From: Streptomyces sp. STR69 | GTDB lineage: Bacteria > Actinomycetota > Actinomycetes > Streptomycetales > Streptomycetaceae | Assembly: GCF_024519455.1 (NCBI RefSeq) | Contig: NZ_JALJRY010000001.1 | Location: 212,759-276,758, forward strand | Length of the DNA stretch: 64,000 bases | Direction of reading: 5' to 3' | Shown here: one piece after another, positions 23,736 to 32,285 of the stretch | How the letters are laid out: each line of letters starts with the position of its first letter | Position numbering within the stretch: position 1 is the stretch's first letter | Translations under genes and position numbers: made by a program | Notes under the pieces: model-generated | What the model was told of the DNA's origin: nothing | The model's database searches: none | Seen by the model: only the letters and a program-made list of their open reading frames with translations

Positions 23736-24815
23736 TCAGGCGGTGAGCCAGTCCCGCAGTCGCCGCTCCGCCTCGGGGACGAGAGCCGCCTCGACCCTCT
23801 CGTCCACCTTGTGGGCGAGGAGTTGGGCACCGGGGCCGTAGTTCACCGCGGGCACTCCGAGGGCGCTGAAACGGGCCACGTCGGTCCAGCCGAACTTGGG
23901 GCGGGCCTCGCCGCCGACGGCCGCCATGAAGGCCGCGGCGGCCGGGTGGGTCAGGCCGGGGCGGGCCCCTCCGGTGTGGTCGTCGACGACGAACTCGTCG
24001 ACCCCGCAGTCGGCGAAGTAGTCGCGCACGAAGGCCTCCGCCTCCGCCTCGCTGCGGTCGGGCGCGTAGCGGAAGTTGACGACCAGGGTGCACGCGTCGG
24101 GGATCACGTTGGTGGCCACGCCCCCTTCCACCCGCACCGCGTTGAGGCCCTCGTGGAACTGAAGACCGTCCACGACCGGTGTGCGGGCCTCGTAGGCGGC
24201 GAGTTTGGCCAGCGCCCTGGAGGCGGCGTGGATCGCGTTGGAGCCCATCCACGCGCGCGCGGAGTGCGCTCGTTCTCCCTTGAACTTCAGGAACATCCTC
24301 AGCGTGCCCTGGCAGCCGCCCTCGACCTGACCGTCCGTCGGCTCCAGGAGGACCGCGAAATCGCCCTCCAGCCACTCGGGATGGGCTTCGGAGACGTGCT
24401 TGAGGCCGTTGAGAGGAGCGGCGACCTCCTCGTTGTCGTAGAAGACGAACGTCAGGTCGCGGTTGGGGACCGGGACCGTGGCCGCGAGGCGGAGTTGGAC
24501 CGCGACGCCGGACTTCATGTCGCAGGTGCCGCAGCCCCACAGGACGCCGTTCTCGTCGAGGCGCGAGGGGACGTTCCCGGCGATCGGGACCGTGTCGATG
24601 TGGCCGGCCAGAATGACGCGTTCCGTACGGCCCAGGTTCGTGCGCGCGACGATGTTGTTGCCGTACCGGTCGACCGTCAGGTGGGGCAGGGCACGCAGCG
24701 CGGTCTCGACGGCGTCCGCGAGGGGCTTCTCACTGCCGCTCTCCGAGGGGAGGTCGACGAGCTGCGCGGTGAGCCGTGCGGCGTCCAGCGTGAGGTCAAG
24801 TGGGGTATCGGCCAT
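23736..24815 (-). CDS. dapE: Succinyl-diaminopimelate desuccinylase
   Basis: 359 aa. An M20 metallopeptidase-fold enzyme: AGHIDTVP (zinc His and Asp), GCGTCDMKSG (bridging Asp), YDNEEV (general-base Glu), LLEPTDG and GWTDVARF motifs are all present. It hydrolyses N-succinyl-LL-diaminopimelate in the lysine and peptidoglycan precursor pathway. The dapC aminotransferase gene for the preceding step lies 1.9 kb away, on the same strand, with two plus-strand genes between. It is divergent from the lysozyme-like gene with an 85-bp gap. Confidence 0.92.
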   Translation of the reverse strand: MADTPLDLTLDAARLTAQLVDLPSESGSEKPLADAVETALRALPHLTVDRYGNNIVARTNLGRTERVILAGHIDTVPIAGNVPSRLDENGVLWGCGTCDMKSGVAVQLRLAATVPVPNRDLTFVFYDNEEVAAPLNGLKHVSEAHPEWLEGDFAVLLEPTDGQVEGGCQGTLRMFLKFKGERAHSARAWMGSNAIHAASRALAKLAAYEARTPVVDGLQFHEGLNAVRVEGGVATNVIPDACTLVVNFRYAPDRSEAEAEAFVRDYFADCGVDEFVVDDHTGGARPGLTHPAAAAFMAAVGGEARPKFGWTDVARFSALGVPAVNYGPGAQLLAHKVDERVEAALVPEAERRLRDWLTA

Positions 24816-24900
24816 GCCGTCGACCCTAACGCGAAGGGCGTCTCCACCGTTTGTCCACACCCGGCTCAGCGGTAACAGGAGCCTCCGCTACCTTGTGGGG

Positions 24901-25923
24901 ATGCCTGAGCAGTCCCCCACCCCAAAGAAGCGTCGACGTGGTCGCCTCTTCCGGTTCTCGGCCGCCTTCGTGGTGCTGCTCGCGGTCGCGGGCTACCTGG
25001 TCGTCCAGTACGTCACCGGCGGCCGGGGCGGCCCCGGCTGCAAGGTGGTGTCCGGGAAGGACGACGGCCAGGAGTTCGAGTTCACGCAGGAGCAGACGAT
25101 GAACGCGGCGACGATCGCCGCCGTCGGCACCGGGCGCGGCATGCCCGAGCGGGCCGTGACGATCGCGCTGGCGACCGCGATCCAGGAGTCGCAGCTCGTC
25201 AACATCACCCATGGGGACCGGGATTCGCTCGGCCTGTTCCAGCAGCGGCCCTCGCAGGGCTGGGGCACCGAGAAGCAGATCATGGACCCGACGTACGCGG
25301 CGAGCGTCTTCTACGAGCACCTGGCCAAGGTGGACGACTACCAGAAGCTCCCCCTCACCGTCGCCGCGCAGCGCGTGCAGCGCAGCGGTTACCCGGAGGC
25401 GTACGCCAAGCACGAGCCCGACGCCGCGCTGCTGTCCGCCGCCCTCACCGGGCAGTCGGCCGCCACGCTGACCTGCCAGGGCCTCCCGGACACCACACAG
25501 ACCTCCACCGGCCCGGACGCCGTACGGGCCGCGCTGGTACGGGACTTCGGGCGCGAGGTGCTGAAGGAGACCGGCGCGGAGGTGACCGGCGGCGGGACGA
25601 CGTCCAAGAGCACGTCCGCGTCCAAGGGCACGTCCGAGTCGAAGGCCAAGTCCAAGGGCAAGTCCACGGCTACGCCGTCTCCGAGCGCGAGTGCGACGGG
25701 CGGGAGCAGCACGGTGACCCTGCCGGTGCGGTCCGGCAGCACGAAGACCGGCTGGCAGCTCGCACACTGGGCGGTCGCCAACTCCTCGGTGCTGCACATC
25801 GACCGCGTGTCGTACGCGGGTCGCGAGTGGGCCGCGGGCAGCGCGAACGACCCGTGGCACTCCACCGGCACGAAGGCCGCGGGCGGGGTCCGCATCGTGA
25901 CCGAGAGTCCGTCCGGGCAGTAG
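24901..25923 (+). CDS. Membrane-anchored protein with lysozyme-like region, function unknown
   Basis: 340 aa. The basic start KKRRRGRLFRF and one membrane helix (residues 18-38) place the rest outside the cell. Residues 66-150 look like a lysozyme/transglycosylase fold: TIAAVGTGRGMPERAVTIALATAIQESQLVNI, with candidate catalytic Glu96 in AIQES, then DSLGLFQQRPSQGWG (109-122). A Ser/Lys/Thr-rich linker (about 225-265) leads to a C-terminal domain containing TGWQLAHWAVANSSVLHIDRVSYAGREWAAG. Peptidoglycan cleavage is an inference from the motif order; other genomes often label this family heavy metal transporter, which the sequence does not support. Confidence 0.7.
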   Translation: MPEQSPTPKKRRRGRLFRFSAAFVVLLAVAGYLVVQYVTGGRGGPGCKVVSGKDDGQEFEFTQEQTMNAATIAAVGTGRGMPERAVTIALATAIQESQLVNITHGDRDSLGLFQQRPSQGWGTEKQIMDPTYAASVFYEHLAKVDDYQKLPLTVAAQRVQRSGYPEAYAKHEPDAALLSAALTGQSAATLTCQGLPDTTQTSTGPDAVRAALVRDFGREVLKETGAEVTGGGTTSKSTSASKGTSESKAKSKGKSTATPSPSASATGGSSTVTLPVRSGSTKTGWQLAHWAVANSSVLHIDRVSYAGREWAAGSANDPWHSTGTKAAGGVRIVTESPSGQ

Positions 25924-25934
25924 CCGGGCAGTAG

Positions 25935-25952
25935 TACGGGTCCTCACCCGTA
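25935..25952 (+). terminator. Weak stem-loop after the lysozyme-like gene
   Basis: TACGGGT-CCTC-ACCCGTA, a 7-bp perfect stem 12 bp after the stop codon. Confidence 0.4.
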
Positions 25953-26078
25953 GGGGTCATGCGTGGCCGATCGGGGGCCGGGGGTGCTCAGGTTTTCGCC
26001 TGGTCACCCTCGGGTGTGCCGGAGTCCTTGAAAACAAAGGGCTGCCGGCATTCGGGAGGCTTTCGAGACGGGCGCTCT

Positions 26079-26106
26079 TTGTCCGTTTTTATCCGTAGCT
26101 GATAAT
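26079..26106 (+). promoter_or_regulatory. Candidate promoter of the secreted 150-aa protein gene
   Basis: TTGTCC (26079-26084), a 16-bp spacer, GATAAT (26101-26106). The surrounding sequence is unusually AT-rich for this window, and the start codon is 100 bp downstream. Confidence 0.45.
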
Positions 26107-26206
26107 GCGACGCATTGCCAACTCTTTACGTTGGCGCTCCGCAACCTTCGCGCGCTTCGAGCGGTAGTCACTGCGTCCGAGCCCGGAGATCAACACAAGG
26201 AGCATC

Positions 26207-26659
26207 ATGTCCCTCCCCCTGACCCGCCGGATCGCCCGTGCCGCGCTGCTCGTCGCAGCGGGAGCGGCAGCCGGGGTCGGTGCGGCCGGCTCCGCCAGTG
26301 CGGCCCCCTCCCTGCCGGCCACCCCGAACCTGGGCGCGCTGACCGCCCTGGACGGGGCGAGCGTCGGCAACACGGTCGACGGCGCGAGCCAGAACGTCAC
26401 GGGGGTCGCCGGCAAGTCCGGTGGCCAGACGCTGGAGAAGGCGGTGCCGGCCGCAGGGAAGACCGGCGGGAAGGTTGCCAAGACGGTGGCTCCGGCCGCG
26501 CAGCATGTCGCCGGGGACACGGCGGGTCAGGCCGGAGGCCTGCTCGGTGAGACGGCGAAGACCGCCACTGCGGGTGGTGGCCTGCCGACCGACGCCGTGA
26601 CCAAGGGTGGGCTGCCCACGGCTCAGGAGTTGCCGCTCAAGGGTCTGCCGCTCGGCTAG
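26207..26659 (+). CDS. Small secreted Ala/Gly-rich protein
   Basis: 150 aa. A signal peptide (LTRRIARAALLVAAGAAAGVGAAGSASA) ends with ASA before APSLPATPNLG. The mature part has low-complexity Ala/Gly/Thr/Lys repeats (GKTGGKVAKTVAPAAQHVAG) and no Cys. It is likely a cell-wall-associated or secreted polypeptide of unknown role. The single-gene unit has its own promoter-like sequence and a strong terminator. Databases may call such proteins ATP-binding, but no nucleotide motif is visible. Confidence 0.78.
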   Translation: MSLPLTRRIARAALLVAAGAAAGVGAAGSASAAPSLPATPNLGALTALDGASVGNTVDGASQNVTGVAGKSGGQTLEKAVPAAGKTGGKVAKTVAPAAQHVAGDTAGQAGGLLGETAKTATAGGGLPTDAVTKGGLPTAQELPLKGLPLG

Positions 26660-26672
26660 GCGCCCTGCGCCG

Positions 26673-26704
26673 AAGGGGTCCAGGGAGTTCCCTGGACCCC
26701 TTTT
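26673..26704 (+). terminator. Rho-independent terminator with T run
   Basis: AAGGGGTCCAGGGA (26673-26686) pairs with TCCCTGGACCCCTT (26689-26702), continuing into TTTT. It separates the secreted-protein gene from convergent dapC. Confidence 0.85.
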
Positions 26705-26754
26705 GCGTTGTTCGTCGGCTTGCGGCCGGTGGGGGCGCGCCCCTTGGGGACGCT

Positions 26755-27849
26755 TCAGCTGAGCCTGTTTACAGCTGCCCGTACTCGCTCATCCGTCGCC
26801 GTCAACGCCACCCGTACGAAGTTCTCGCCCGCCTCGCCGTAGAAGTCGCCCGGCGCCACCAGGATGCCCAGGTCGGCGAGGTGAGCCACCGTGTCCCAGC
26901 AGGACTCGTCCCGTGTGGCCCACAAGTAGAGGCTGGCCTCGCTGTGTTCGATGCGGAAGCCGTGGCCGGTCAGCGCTTCGCGCAACAGCGTGCGGCGGGC
27001 CTTGTAGCGGTCGCGTTGTTCCTGGACGTGGGTGTCGTCGCCCAGGGCCGCCACAACGGCCGCCTGGGTCGGGGCCGAGGTCATCATGCCGCCGTGCTTG
27101 CGGATCTCCAGGAGCGGGCCCAGGACCGCCGGGTCGCCGGCCAGGAACGCGGCGCGGTAACCGGCGAGGTTCGAGCGCTTGGAGAGGGAGTGGACGGCGA
27201 CGATGCCGTCGTGGGAGCCGCCGTTGACGTCCGGGTGCAGGACCGAGACCGGGTCGGCCTCCCAGCCCAGTTCGAGGTAGCACTCGTCGGAGAAGATCAG
27301 GACGTCGTGCTCGCGGGCCCAGGCGACGGCCCTCGTCAGCTCGTCCTTGCTCAGCACCCTGCCGGTCGGGTTCGAGGGCGAGTTGAGCCAGAGGAGCTTC
27401 AGGCCCTCGGGGTTCAGGGTGGTCGGGTCGTCGTACACCTCGTAGTCCGCCCGGGCCAGGCGGGCGCCCACCTCGTACGTCGGGTAGGCGAGGCGGGGGT
27501 ACGCGACGCGATCGCCCGGGCCGAGTCCCAACTGTGTGGGGAGCCAGGCGACCAGTTCCTTGGAGCCGACGATGGGGAGGACGTGGCGGTGGGTCACGTC
27601 ACGGGCGCCCAGGCGGCGCTCCACCCAGCCGGTGAGCGCGTCGCGCAGGGCCGGGGTGCCCCAGACCGTGGGGTAGCCGGGCGAGTCGGCCGCGTCGATC
27701 AGGGCCTTCTGGATCAGATCGGGGACCGGGTCCACCGGGGTGCCGACCGACAGGTCGACGATGCCGCCCGGGTGCGCCGTCGCCGTCTTCTTGTACGGCT
27801 CCAGCTTGTCCCAGGGGAAGATGGGGAGGCGGTCGGTGACTGCGGACAC
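26755..27849 (-). CDS. dapC: Succinyldiaminopimelate transaminase (bifunctional DapC type)
   Basis: 364 aa. Fold-type I PLP aminotransferase: NSPSNPTG, IFSDECYLELGW, the PLP lysine in HSLSKRSNLAGYR, and the C-terminal substrate Arg in ENFVRVALTA. The N-terminus FPWDKLEPYKKTATAHPGGIVDLSVGTPVDPVPDLIQKAL is characteristic of actinobacterial DapC. It transfers an amino group from glutamate to N-succinyl-2-amino-6-ketopimelate. The ferredoxin gene lies 128 bp upstream on the same strand; this ferredoxin-dapC pairing is common in actinobacteria. Confidence 0.92.
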   Translation of the reverse strand: MSAVTDRLPIFPWDKLEPYKKTATAHPGGIVDLSVGTPVDPVPDLIQKALIDAADSPGYPTVWGTPALRDALTGWVERRLGARDVTHRHVLPIVGSKELVAWLPTQLGLGPGDRVAYPRLAYPTYEVGARLARADYEVYDDPTTLNPEGLKLLWLNSPSNPTGRVLSKDELTRAVAWAREHDVLIFSDECYLELGWEADPVSVLHPDVNGGSHDGIVAVHSLSKRSNLAGYRAAFLAGDPAVLGPLLEIRKHGGMMTSAPTQAAVVAALGDDTHVQEQRDRYKARRTLLREALTGHGFRIEHSEASLYLWATRDESCWDTVAHLADLGILVAPGDFYGEAGENFVRVALTATDERVRAAVNRLS

Positions 27850-27977
27850 GGTTACTCGCTCACTTTCTTCGATGCGACCGGTACGCCCGGTACGGCAAAC
27901 GCCTCGGCCCCGTAGGGCGCTGATCGGGCGTGATCAGGCCGTACGGGACCGAGGCGGCGCGTCTGTGCGGGCCGCTC

Positions 27978-28298
27978 TTACTGGTTCTGCGGCGGCAGCG
28001 CGGCGACGAAGGGGTGGTCGCGCTCGATCAGGCCCAGCTTGCTGGCACCGCCCGGGGAGCCGAGCTCGTCGAAGAACTCGACGTTCGCCTTGTAGTAGTC
28101 CTTCCACTCCTCGGGAGTGTCGTCCTCGTAGAAGATCGCCTCGACCGGGCACACCGGCTCACAGGCTCCGCAGTCGACGCATTCGTCCGGGTGGATGTAC
28201 AAGGACCGGGAGCCCTCGTAGATGCAGTCGACCGGGCATTCCTCGATGCACGCCTTGTCCTTGACGTCGACACAAGGCTGCGCGATGACGTAGGTCAC
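27978..28298 (-). CDS. fdxA: 7Fe ferredoxin
   Basis: 106 aa from GTG 28298, with a GAGGAGGAA ribosome-binding site. The first cluster motif is CVDVKDKACIEECPVDC (C-x7-C-x3-C-P, typical of a [3Fe-4S] site) and the second is CVDCGACEPVCP ([4Fe-4S]). The C-terminal extension DTPEEWKDYYKANVEFFDELGSPGGA is usual for actinobacterial FdxA. It is a soluble electron carrier, possibly for cytochromes P450 or oxidoreductases elsewhere. Confidence 0.93.
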   Translation of the reverse strand: MTYVIAQPCVDVKDKACIEECPVDCIYEGSRSLYIHPDECVDCGACEPVCPVEAIFYEDDTPEEWKDYYKANVEFFDELGSPGGASKLGLIERDHPFVAALPPQNQ

Positions 28299-28438
28299 GC
28301 TGTCGTTCCTCCTCGATAGGGCGCTGGCGGGCCTCCGTAGGCTCCGCCGCCAGGCGCGCTGGAGCGCGGCGTCGTCCATGCCCACACCTAGTATCTCCGT
28401 TCCGGGGCGTGATCCATACAGGAGGGGTGAACTGACCT

Positions 28439-29473
28439 GTGGAAATCTCTGCGGCTGGACGTCTTGAGGTCCGCATCACCGCTGCTGACGTGGGTAAACG
28501 GGTCTCCGTCCGGCGCTTGAGCGAGGGTGAAGACACGGCAGAGAAGTTCACCGACACGGTGGGTGTTCTCACATCATGGGACAGCGGTGTGCTCACGATC
28601 ACACGGAAGGGTGGCGACACCGTCCGCATTCCGGAATCCGCGCTGGTGGCGGGCAAGGTCGTACCGGCCGCTCCGGCCCGCCGGCGGGGACCTTCGGCCA
28701 CCTACCGGGAGTTGGCTCAGGTCTCCGCGCGCGGCTGGCAGCCCGTGGAGAGCGAGCGGCTCGGCGAGTGGGAGCTGCGCGCCGCCGCCGGGTTCACCCG
28801 CCGCGCCAACTCCGTGCTCCCGCTCGGCGATCCCGGCCTGCCTCTCGACGAGGCCCTCACCGCCGTACGACGGTGGTACGGCGACCGCGGCCTGCCCGCC
28901 TACGTCCAGACCGCGACCGGCGCCGAGGGCACGCAGGAGCTGCTCTGTGCGGAGCTGGAGCGGCGCGGCTGGACCCGTGAGGTGACGGCCGAGCTGTGGG
29001 TCGGGGCGCCGGCCCCGGTCGCGGACCGGGCCGACCCGGCCGGGGTCGTCCTCTCCCGGGCTGCCGACGACGCGTGGCTGGCCCGCTATCAGCGCAAGGG
29101 GGTGAGCGAGGTGGCCCTGAAGGTGCTGGGCGGCGGACCCTCGGTGTGGTTCGCGACGGTCCCCGGCGAGGGTGCCGAGCCCGCGGCCATCGGGCGGTGT
29201 GTCGTCGACGGGCGGTGGGCCGGTTTCGGTGCCGTCGAAGTCGATCCGGCGCTACGGCGGCGGGGGCTGGCCTCGCTCGTCATGGCCGCGTTGGCCTCGC
29301 GGGCGCTGGCGGAGGGCGCGTCGGCCGCGTGGTTGCAGGTCGAGACGGACAATGCGGGGGCGCGGGCGCTGTACTCCGGGATGGGGTTCACGGCGCATCA
29401 TGCCTACCACCACTATCGTGAGCCGGCCCCGACCGGTGGCACCGGTGACGCCGGTCGCGACGGTTCGTCGTGA
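28439..29473 (+). CDS. GNAT acetyltransferase with N-terminal SH3-like domain (Rv0428c type)
   Basis: 344 aa. The first 75 residues form a small beta-rich domain (LEVRITAADVGKRVSVRRLSEGEDTAEKFTDTVGVLTSWDSGVLTITRKGGDTVRIPESALVAGK), then a degenerate acetyltransferase half and the true GNAT core with FGAVEVDPALRRRGLASLVMAAL (acetyl-CoA loop) and ETDNAGARALYSGMGF. This layout matches mycobacterial Rv0428c. Substrate unknown. The start is a GTG with GGAGGGG 8-12 bp upstream. It overlaps the next gene by 4 bp (GTGA). Confidence 0.85.
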   Translation: MEISAAGRLEVRITAADVGKRVSVRRLSEGEDTAEKFTDTVGVLTSWDSGVLTITRKGGDTVRIPESALVAGKVVPAAPARRRGPSATYRELAQVSARGWQPVESERLGEWELRAAAGFTRRANSVLPLGDPGLPLDEALTAVRRWYGDRGLPAYVQTATGAEGTQELLCAELERRGWTREVTAELWVGAPAPVADRADPAGVVLSRAADDAWLARYQRKGVSEVALKVLGGGPSVWFATVPGEGAEPAAIGRCVVDGRWAGFGAVEVDPALRRRGLASLVMAALASRALAEGASAAWLQVETDNAGARALYSGMGFTAHHAYHHYREPAPTGGTGDAGRDGSS

Positions 29474-30348
29474 GGGGGTACGAGTTCGCCATGCCCGTTC
29501 CCGTTCCCTGTCCCCCGTCGCCCGAGCGGTCGGCGGACGTACGTGCCTGGTTCGCCGAGGAGGCACGGTCCGAGCGGCCGGATCTGACCACGCTGTGCCT
29601 GCTGGTGGGGGCGGTGGCGGACGGGGCGCTGGACGACGCGGGCATCGACGCGGCGCAGCTCGAACTCGACCGGCTGGCCGGGCAGTTGCCGTACCGCCCC
29701 GGCGGGCCCTCCGCCTGGGCGGACGCGCTGCACCAACTCCTCGGTGTCCGCTTCGAGTTCCGCGGCACGCCCGGCGACTACCAGCGGCTGGGGTCCTCGC
29801 TGCTGCACGAGGTGCTGCGGCGGCGGCGCGGGCTGCCCATCCTGTTGTCCGTGGTGTGGATGGAGGTCGCGCGGCGGGCGGGGGCTCCGGTGTACGGGGT
29901 CGCCCTGCCGGGACACTTCGTGGTGGGCTTCGGGCCGGCGGAGGAACAGGTGCTGGCCGATCCGTTCGACGGGGGGCGGGTGTTGTCGGGCGGCGATGCG
30001 GAGTTGCTGGTCGCGGGGGCCACGGGCGCTTCGCTGGAGCCCTCGATGCTTGTGCCCGCGGCACCTTTGGAGGTTGTGTCTCGTGTCCTGAACAACATCC
30101 GGGCGTGGGCCGCTGCTCGGCCGGAGCGGTCGGATGTTGCCTTGTGGGCTGTGGAGTTGGCGTTGTTGTTGCCCTCGCACTCGGCTCGGTTGCGGTATGA
30201 GCGGGCTCAACTGCTGGTTCAGCGGGGGGATTTCCTCACGGGAGCCGCCGAGTTGGAGGCGTATGCGGAGGTGGTGGCGGTGGTGGATGAACCTGCAGCT
30301 GATCGAGTGCGGTGGCAGGCGCAAGCGGCTCGCGCCAGGCTGAACTGA
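29470..30348 (+). CDS. SirB1/transglutaminase-like family protein
   Basis: 292 aa. HEVLRRRRGLPILLSVVWMEVARRAGAPVYGVALPGHFVVGF is the conserved core of SirB1-type proteins (Transglut_core2), with the His in GHFVV as a candidate catalytic residue; the usual Cys position is not evident, so it may be non-catalytic. The C-terminus has a TPR-like helical stretch (SARLRYERAQLLVQRGDFLTGAAELEAYAEVV). Coupled to the GNAT gene by a GTGA overlap; ATG 29491 is an alternative start. Function unknown. Confidence 0.8.
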   Translation: MRGYEFAMPVPVPCPPSPERSADVRAWFAEEARSERPDLTTLCLLVGAVADGALDDAGIDAAQLELDRLAGQLPYRPGGPSAWADALHQLLGVRFEFRGTPGDYQRLGSSLLHEVLRRRRGLPILLSVVWMEVARRAGAPVYGVALPGHFVVGFGPAEEQVLADPFDGGRVLSGGDAELLVAGATGASLEPSMLVPAAPLEVVSRVLNNIRAWAAARPERSDVALWAVELALLLPSHSARLRYERAQLLVQRGDFLTGAAELEAYAEVVAVVDEPAADRVRWQAQAARARLN

Positions 30349-30390
30349 CTTTCGCCTATGCGCCGTTGAGCTGCCGTGCGTCTCGCGTCT

Positions 30391-30440
30391 ACGGGTGCGC
30401 CGTGGCTGAGCGCGCGGTTCCCCGCGCCCCTGGCTGGGCT
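30391..30440. repeat. Streptomyces-type intergenic GC-rich repeat, copy 2
   Basis: Contains GTGGCTGAGCGCGCGGTTC followed by CCCGCGCCCCTGGC. The reverse complement shares AGGGGCGCGGGG with the element at 4806. It sits between two convergent genes. Confidence 0.6.
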
Positions 30441-30456
30441 GCCCCTGGCCTGCGTT

Positions 30457-31071
30457 CTAAAGCCAGCCCTTTTCCCTTGCCGCCCGTACCGCCTCCGCCC
30501 GATTCCGTACCGCCAACTTCTGAATGGCCGTCGAGAGGTAGTTGCGGACCGTCCCCTGCGACAAGTGCAGGGCCTTTGCCAGTTCGGCGTTCGTCGAACC
30601 GTCTGCCGCCGCCCGCAGGACCTCGCGCTCGCGGTCGGTCAAGGGGTTGGCGCCCTCCGCCAGCGCCGCTGCGGCCAGAGTCGGGTCGATGACCCGCTCG
30701 CCCGCCAGCACCTTCCGTACCGCTTCCGCCAGTTGGGCCGCCGGGGCGTCCTTGACGAGGAACGCGTCGGCGCCCGCCTCCATCGCGCTGCGGAGGTAGC
30801 CGGGGCGGCCGAAGGTCGTCAGGACCACCAGCTTCACCGCGGGCAACTCCTTGTGGACCTGGGCCGCCGCCTCGATGCCGGTGCAGCCCGGCATCTCGAT
30901 GTCGAGGAGGGCCACGTCCACGGCGTGTTCCCGGGCCGCCGCCAACACCTCGTCGCCGCGCGCCACTTGGGCGACGACCTCGATGTCGTCCTCCAGGCCG
31001 AGCAGTGCGGCCAGCGCCTCGCGGACCATCGACTGGTCCTCGGCGAGGAGGACCTTGATCGTACGGCTCAT
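30457..31071 (-). CDS. NarL/LuxR-family response regulator
   Basis: 204 aa. The receiver domain has LLAEDQ (acidic pocket), phospho-acceptor Asp in ALLDIEMPG, VVLTTFGR and K in FLVKDAP. The C-terminal HTH is LTDREREVLRAAADGSTNAELAKALHLSQGTVRNYLSTAIQKL. Closest in style to DesR-like regulators that control a neighbouring ABC exporter. It starts within the kinase stop codon (ATGA overlap) and is the last gene of a four-gene coupled operon. Confidence 0.92.
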   Translation of the reverse strand: MSRTIKVLLAEDQSMVREALAALLGLEDDIEVVAQVARGDEVLAAAREHAVDVALLDIEMPGCTGIEAAAQVHKELPAVKLVVLTTFGRPGYLRSAMEAGADAFLVKDAPAAQLAEAVRKVLAGERVIDPTLAAAALAEGANPLTDREREVLRAAADGSTNAELAKALHLSQGTVRNYLSTAIQKLAVRNRAEAVRAAREKGWL

Positions 31072-32285
31072 GCGGGCGATCCTACGTCCGCCGAGGAGAC
31101 CGGAACGCCTGCGGGCACCCGTGCGACCAGCCGGAAGCCGTGTTTGAGGCGGGTCGTCTCCAGGGAGCCGCCGACCTTCGCGAGGCGCTCGGTGAGGCCC
31201 GTCAGGCCGTTGCCGGGGCCCTTGCCGGAGCCGGCCGAGCCGTTGTCCTCGACGGAGAGTTCGAGCATCGGGCCGTCCAACGTCTGGCGCCGGACCAGTT
31301 CGACCACGCAGCGCTGGGCTCCGCTGTGCCGTACGACGTTGGTGATCGCCTCGCGCAGGGCCCAGGCGAGGGCGGACTCGCTGTCCTCGGGCACGTCGGT
31401 GAGGTCCGGTTCGGCGGGGAGGTCGGCCGTGACGCCGGCTGCCGTCAACGCGACCTGGGCGCCCGCGAGTTCGCCGGGGAGGCGGGGGCGGCGGTAGCCG
31501 GTGACGGCCTCGCGGACGTCCACCAGGGCCTGGCGGCTGACCTGTTCGATGTCGGCGACCTGCTGGGCCGCCTTGTCGGGGTGGTCAGGGAGCATCCGGC
31601 CGGCCAACTCGCTCTTCAGTGTGATCAGCGAGAGGGAGTGGCCCAGCAGGTCGTGCAGGTCTCGGGCCAGGCGCAATCGCTCCTCGTTCGCGGCCAGTTG
31701 GGCGACCGTGGCCCGCGCCTTGCGCAACTCGACCGTCGTACGCACGAGTTGTCGTACTCCCGTCATGGAGTAGCCGACGAGCAGCACCACCAGGAACAGG
31801 CCCCAGGCGTCGTCCAGGTCGTGGGCGTGCCAGCCGGTCAGCATCATGGCCGCGGTGGTCAGCGGGATCGTCCAGTACGCGGCGCGCAGCGGGAGGGCCA
31901 CCCCGCAGGAGACGGAGACGTAGACGAAGAGGCCGATCCAGGAACCGCCGAGGGTGAGGGCCAGGGTGACGGCGAGTGCCCCGAGCAGGGCGACCAGGGC
32001 GGCGACGGTCCAACCGGCGTAGGGGCGGCCCATGGTGCGGAAGACGACGGCCAGGTAGGCCGCGACGAAGGCCGTCCAGCCCACCCAGCCGGCCGCCGTG
32101 GCCAGGGTGGTGTGGTGACCGGACGTCAGGTCGTGCACCGGCGCGCTGAGGAAGACCAGCCACGGCACGACCCACACCAGCTTGCGCATCGCCTCGGAAC
32201 GGTTGCGGGGCGGCTGGCCGATCCGCACCAGCCGGTCCGCCCGGGCCTCCTCCTCGGACCGCAGGTCCTCCGTCATCGCGCTCAC
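31068..32285 (-). CDS. Sensor histidine kinase (HisKA_3, DesK-like)
   Basis: 405 aa from GTG 32285, which overlaps the permease TGA by 4 bp; ATG 32276 is an alternative. About five to six membrane helices (VWVVPWLVFLSAPV to LVVLLVGYSM) have very short loops, so the stimulus is probably sensed in the membrane. The DHp box is RDLHDLLGHSLSLITLKSEL with the phospho-His. The ATPase domain has WALREAITNVVRHSGA (N box), VEDNG and GNGLTGLTERL. Partner of the following response regulator. Membrane-fluidity or drug sensing is inference from DesK-type kinases. Confidence 0.9.
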   Translation of the reverse strand: MSAMTEDLRSEEEARADRLVRIGQPPRNRSEAMRKLVWVVPWLVFLSAPVHDLTSGHHTTLATAAGWVGWTAFVAAYLAVVFRTMGRPYAGWTVAALVALLGALAVTLALTLGGSWIGLFVYVSVSCGVALPLRAAYWTIPLTTAAMMLTGWHAHDLDDAWGLFLVVLLVGYSMTGVRQLVRTTVELRKARATVAQLAANEERLRLARDLHDLLGHSLSLITLKSELAGRMLPDHPDKAAQQVADIEQVSRQALVDVREAVTGYRRPRLPGELAGAQVALTAAGVTADLPAEPDLTDVPEDSESALAWALREAITNVVRHSGAQRCVVELVRRQTLDGPMLELSVEDNGSAGSGKGPGNGLTGLTERLAKVGGSLETTRLKHGFRLVARVPAGVPVSSADVGSPA

